The notes beneath the pieces were generated by a model. It was not told where the DNA came from. It did not search any database and worked only from the letters and a program-made list of their open reading frames with translations. A stretch of DNA of 64,000 nucleotides from Brevundimonas sp. (GTDB taxonomy: Bacteria; Pseudomonadota; Alphaproteobacteria; Caulobacterales; Caulobacteraceae): the NCBI RefSeq assembly GCF_003248455.1, contig NZ_QFNM01000020.1, positions 1 to 64,000 of the forward strand. Direction: 5' to 3'. Of the stretch, positions 61,147 through 64,000 are shown piece by piece. Made by a program: the position numbers and the translations under genes. The first letter of the stretch is position 1. Every line of letters starts with the position of its first letter.

Positions 61147-61574
61147 GGGCGGGACGGCATTCCGGCGCGGCGACGCGGGGTCTGAGAGACGATTTCGACC
61201 CGAACGACAGACCCACGCCCCGATATGCCGTTGGCCGCCGCGACCACGGCGGCGGACAGGGCGCGCTCGTCCAGCCGGGTCCAGTCGCCCGGCACGGTGA
61301 AGGGGGTGCGGTGCGCGGCCTTCACCAGGGCGTCGCGGAAGAAGGCCTCCTTGGGCTTGATCTGCTCCAGCGTCTTGCCGGCGCCCAGTTCCAGCCGCAG
61401 GGCCACGAACACATAGTTTCTCAGCCGGCCGCCCTCGATGACCGGCAGGCCCAGCCCCGCGATACCGAGCGAGGCCGGCGCGGCGGGCGAGTCGCTGGAC
61501 GCGGCGGCGGCGCCGCGCGGCAGGGCGCTCGCGACAGCAGCGGTTCCGGCGACGATCAGGCTTCTTCGATCCAT
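61143..61574 (-). CDS. Hypothetical exported protein, twin-arginine-like leader
   Basis: 143 residues. The leader MDRRSLIVAGTAAVASALPR has adjacent arginines. The mature part has LPVIEGGRLRNYVFVALRLEL near 43, KTLEQIKPKEAFFRDALVKAAH near 67 and a Ser/Val-rich beta segment VVRVEIVSQTPRRR. It resembles FliL-like or small periplasmic ring proteins only loosely. Placed just downstream of thiL on the same strand. Confidence 0.7.
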   Translation of the reverse strand: MDRRSLIVAGTAAVASALPRGAAAASSDSPAAPASLGIAGLGLPVIEGGRLRNYVFVALRLELGAGKTLEQIKPKEAFFRDALVKAAHRTPFTVPGDWTRLDERALSAAVVAAANGISGRGSVVRVEIVSQTPRRRAGMPSRP

Positions 61575-61616
61575 ATCCGGCGGATAGCCGAAGGACGTTA
61601 GGATTCCCTTGCCGCC

Positions 61617-62606
61617 TCAGCGGTGCGTCCAGCCGGGACGCGCCATCTGGACCGGCCGACCATCATAGGTCGCAGTCAGGCCGACCCCGGCCGCGACCTC
61701 CCCTACTCGCGTCAGCCTGACCAGACGACGCTCGGCTTCGCGACGCAGGGACTCCTCATGGCGCGGGTGGGCGGTGAAGGCGATCTGATAGTCGTCGCCG
61801 CCGCCCGCCAGGTCTTCCAGCGACAGCTGCGCGTCGACGCGGTCGTCGAACCAGGCCTGGGCCGCCGCCGACAAGGGCAGGACGTTCAGGTTCAGCATGA
61901 TCGCCGCGCCGCTGGCGCGCGCGACGTGGGCCAGGTCCGCCGCCAGGCCGTCCGACACATCCACCGATGCGGTTGCGAACTCGCGCACCACGGGGGCGAA
62001 GTCCAGACGCGGCGTCGGCGTGCGGTAATGGTCGATCAGGGCGGCGATCCGCTCTTCATCCAGCGCCAGCTCGCCCCGCGCGGCCCGGAGGCCCAAGAGC
62101 CCGTCGCCGATGGAGCCGGTGACGAAGACCAGGTCCCCGACCTGCGCGCCCGCACGACTCACCGCCGCGCCCGCCGGAACCCAGCCCAGCGCCGTCAAGG
62201 AAAAGCTGGCCGGACCCGGCGTTTTCACCGTATCGCCGCCCAGCAGCCCCACGCCGAACCGCGCCTGGTCCTCGGCCAGTCCCGCCGCGAACGCCTCGCG
62301 CTCGGGCCAGCCGCACCGTTCGGACCAGAAGCAGGACAGCAGATAGCCGAACGGCTCGGCGCCCTTGGCCGCCAGGTCCGACAGGTTCACCCGCAACAGC
62401 TTCCTGGCCACCGTATCCAGGGGGTCGCCGGGCAGGAAATGCACCCCCTCGACCATCGCGTCCTTGGTCAGGACTAGGTCTTGACCAGGCCGCGACGGCA
62501 GGATGGCCACATCGTCCGTCAGACCCCGCGCCCATTCGGGATGGGCCAGGGGCTTCAGCAGCCGCTCGATCGTCTCGAATTCGCCCGCGACGTCGAGCGC
62601 AGGCAT
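61617..62606 (-). CDS. thiL: Thiamine-monophosphate kinase
   Basis: 329 residues. PurM-like fold: DDVAILPSRPGQDLVLTKDAMVEGVHF in parts near 28, NLSDLAAKGAEPFGYLLS, GVGLLGGDTVKTPGPASFS, and ASVDVSDGLAADLAHVARAS near 213; the closing GGGDDYQIAFTAHP is the ATP/Mg site. It phosphorylates TMP to thiamine diphosphate. ATG shares a base with the nusB stop. Confidence 0.96.
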   Translation of the reverse strand: MPALDVAGEFETIERLLKPLAHPEWARGLTDDVAILPSRPGQDLVLTKDAMVEGVHFLPGDPLDTVARKLLRVNLSDLAAKGAEPFGYLLSCFWSERCGWPEREAFAAGLAEDQARFGVGLLGGDTVKTPGPASFSLTALGWVPAGAAVSRAGAQVGDLVFVTGSIGDGLLGLRAARGELALDEERIAALIDHYRTPTPRLDFAPVVREFATASVDVSDGLAADLAHVARASGAAIMLNLNVLPLSAAAQAWFDDRVDAQLSLEDLAGGGDDYQIAFTAHPRHEESLRREAERRLVRLTRVGEVAAGVGLTATYDGRPVQMARPGWTHR

Positions 62607-63130
62607 TATTTGCGCGTGTCTCTGGCCACGCCGTCCAGGGCGGCGTTGACGAAACGCGCCTCGGCGTCGTCGAAGAAGGCCTTGGCCAGTTCGACATATT
62701 CGTCGATCACAACCTCGCGCGGGGTCTCGGGCTGTTTCATCAGCTCCCAGGCGCCCGAGCGCAACAGGGCGCGCAGGGTGGCGTCGATCCGCTCCAGCTT
62801 CCAGTTGGCGGCCAGGCGCGCCTTGATGGCGGCGTCGATCTCGCGCTGGCTTTCGATCACGCCGCGCACGATCTCTGCAAAATAGGCTTCGTCGGCCTCG
62901 GCCAGGGCCTGGCCTTCGAGATCGGCGTCGAAACGGAAGTTCGAGAATTCGGCGATCACCGTCTCCACCCCCTCGCCCGCCAACTCCATCTGATAAAGGG
63001 CCTGGACGGCGGCCAGGCGCGACACGGTGCGGGCGCGGCGTTGCTTGGAGCTCAGGTTCGGCTCGGCGCGCTGCTTCTCGATCTCGGCCAGCTGTTCGAG
63101 GACGGATTTGACGCTGTTCGGTTCGGTCAT
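62606..63130 (-). CDS. nusB: Transcription antitermination factor NusB
   Basis: 174 residues. Helical NusB fold: SRLAAVQALYQMELAGEGVE near 31, LAANWKLERIDATLRALLRSG and the hallmark PREVVIDEYVELAKAFFDDAEARFVNAALD in parts. It binds boxA RNA with NusE for rRNA antitermination. Overlaps ribH by four bases (ATGA). Confidence 0.97.
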   Translation of the reverse strand: MTEPNSVKSVLEQLAEIEKQRAEPNLSSKQRRARTVSRLAAVQALYQMELAGEGVETVIAEFSNFRFDADLEGQALAEADEAYFAEIVRGVIESQREIDAAIKARLAANWKLERIDATLRALLRSGAWELMKQPETPREVVIDEYVELAKAFFDDAEARFVNAALDGVARDTRK

Positions 63131-63588
63131 GCGCCGACGCCTACGCGCAATCGCTTCTTCAAGGCAATGAGATCGAGGCAGGCTTTCGCCGCGCCGCCGC
63201 CCTTATCCCCTTCCGATAGCCGCGCCCTATACCAGGCCTGGTCTTCGTCCTCGGTCGTCAGGACGCCGTTGCCGATGGCCAGCCCCTTGACGCCCAGGGC
63301 CATGATGCCGGCGGCCGACTGGTCCGAGACGATCTCGAAATGATAGGTCTCTCCGCGGATCACCGCGCCCAGGGCGACATAGCCGTCATAGCGCGGGGCG
63401 GTCGGGAAACGCCCCGCCTCCTCGGCCATGGCGATGGCGGGCGGGATTTCCAGGGCGCCCGGCACGGTCACGACGTCGAAATCCGCGCCGCGCGCCTTCA
63501 GCGTCTCCTTGGCGCCTTCCAGCAGAGCGTCGGCGAGGGCGTCGTAGAAACGGGCCTCGACGATCAGAATACGGGGTGCGTCGCTCAC
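63127..63588 (-). CDS. ribH: 6,7-dimethyl-8-ribityllumazine synthase
   Basis: 153 residues from GTG 63588 overlapping the ribBA stop (GTGA). ILIVEARFYDALADALLEGA at the start, VVTVPGALEIPPAIAMA near 38 and GYVALGAVIRGETYHFEIVSDQSAAGIMAL (in parts) around the phosphate-binding loop; the catalytic His is in TYHFEIV. It condenses the ribitylaminouracil with dihydroxybutanone phosphate to lumazine. Then nusB and thiL follow in one operon. Confidence 0.97.
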   Translation of the reverse strand: MSDAPRILIVEARFYDALADALLEGAKETLKARGADFDVVTVPGALEIPPAIAMAEEAGRFPTAPRYDGYVALGAVIRGETYHFEIVSDQSAAGIMALGVKGLAIGNGVLTTEDEDQAWYRARLSEGDKGGGAAKACLDLIALKKRLRVGVGA

Positions 63589-64000
63589 GCCTTGGTTTCT
63601 CCGTCCATGTCGCGCCAGCCGACGATGCGCAGGCCATAACCTTCCAACGCCGTAGGCTCGGGCCGCGTCGAACTCATCACGATCATGTCCTTGACGCCCA
63701 GGTCCAGCAGAATTTGGGCCCCCACGCCATAGGCGCGCAGCGACCGATCCATCGCCGCCGGCCGATCCACGCCCGCCAGCCGCTCCGCCAGAGGATTGAG
63801 CGACGGATCACGGAGGAAGACGACGACGCCAGCGCCGTCGTGGTCGGTGATCTGTTTCAGCGCGCTGGGCACATAGTCCTGGCGCGCCTCGACATGGCCC
63901 AGCAGGTCGCAGGCGAAGTCCACCTGGTGCATCCGCACCAGGGTCGGCTTGCCAGGGTCGATCCGGCCCTTGACCAGGGCGACGTGCTCGGTCCCCTCGA
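63585..64000 (-). CDS. ribBA: RibBA-like protein, C-terminal part (runs off the window)
   Basis: The 138 C-terminal residues are visible; the gene continues past 64000. EHVALVKGRIDPGKPTLVRMH begins the GTP cyclohydrolase II-like half and GVGAQILLDLGVKDMIVMSS with EGYGLRIVGW closes it. The zinc-binding GDxFGSxRCDCG motif of real GCH II is replaced by VDFACDLLGHVEARQDY, and the catalytic RQEGRGIGL by FLRDPSLNPLAERL. So this half is probably inactive, and the protein likely supplies 3,4-dihydroxy-2-butanone-4-phosphate through its unseen N-terminal half. Confidence 0.85.
   Translation of the reverse strand, partial: EGTEHVALVKGRIDPGKPTLVRMHQVDFACDLLGHVEARQDYVPSALKQITDHDGAGVVVFLRDPSLNPLAERLAGVDRPAAMDRSLRAYGVGAQILLDLGVKDMIVMSSTRPEPTALEGYGLRIVGWRDMDGETKA

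Overview
The window is high-GC bacterial chromosome that reads as a member of the Caulobacterales (Brevundimonas- or Caulobacter-like, Alphaproteobacteria). The reasons are the family mix and gene neighbourhoods: a two-domain cold-shock protein, a mitochondrial-type NDUFS4 accessory subunit, a Cbp3-type cytochrome bc1 chaperone, Cox15-type heme A synthase, the order bamE / cbp3-yceD-plsX-fabH-ihfA-merR, the order ribBA-ribH-nusB-thiL, and frequent GTG/TTG starts in tightly overlapping operons. Genus is an inference; no rRNA is present.

Layout. 0-11.4 kb: a perfect 33-bp inverted repeat at the left edge, then FAD-linked oxidase, parE, an O-antigen-ligase/polymerase-family protein, a MetC-like lyase, an orphan amino-acid binding lipoprotein, a dicarboxylate/amino-acid symporter, sseA and a photolyase. 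11.4-16 kb: lipopolysaccharide inner-core precursor operon kdsA-hldE-hldD plus a DUF3089 protein. 16-24 kb: SPFH/NfeD pair, MFS exporter, rnhA, tatABC, glnA, glnB and nnrD. 24-33 kb: a compact Wzx/Wzy-type surface polysaccharide locus (chain-length/pseudo-kinase protein, export lipoprotein, flippase, polymerase, WecG-type and two tandem GT2-type glycosyltransferases, initiating sugar-phosphate transferase). 33-38 kb: a six-gene operon for a GDP-D-glycero-D-manno-heptose-type sugar (transaldolase, gmhB, gmhA, two GHMP kinases, hddC-like nucleotidyltransferase). 38-39.6 kb: a scar where the C-terminal part of error-prone polymerase dnaE2 is joined to a fragment of an AAA ATPase and bordered by low-GC DNA with repeated motifs. 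39.6-64 kb: ordinary housekeeping DNA with four tRNAs, recJ, phaC, argC, rpsI-rplM, phoX, ctaA, the fatty-acid/phospholipid operon, bamE, a K+-independent-type H+-pyrophosphatase, and thiL-nusB-ribH-ribBA running off the right edge.

How it fits together. Three regions feed the cell envelope: kdsA/hldE/hldD make Kdo and ADP-heptose for lipid A core; the 33-38 kb operon makes a second, GDP-linked heptose, sharing the gmhA/gmhB steps; and the 24-33 kb locus builds and exports a polysaccharide that could contain that heptose (an inference from adjacency). Its gene content recalls holdfast or exopolysaccharide loci of Caulobacterales. The Tat translocon genes are accompanied by two proteins with twin-arginine-like leaders (PhoX and a small protein before thiL).

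Data quality. Three conserved genes (rpsI, a DUF2842 gene, hppA) are interrupted by small indels while both halves remain conserved. This suggests sequence or assembly errors at least in part, although the rpsI lesion also removes about 23 codons. No CRISPR array, intact insertion sequence, prophage or rRNA operon was seen. The most unusual items are the dnaE2/ATPase chimera, the double-kinase GDP-heptose operon led by a transaldolase, and the polysaccharide co-polymerase with a ruined P-loop.
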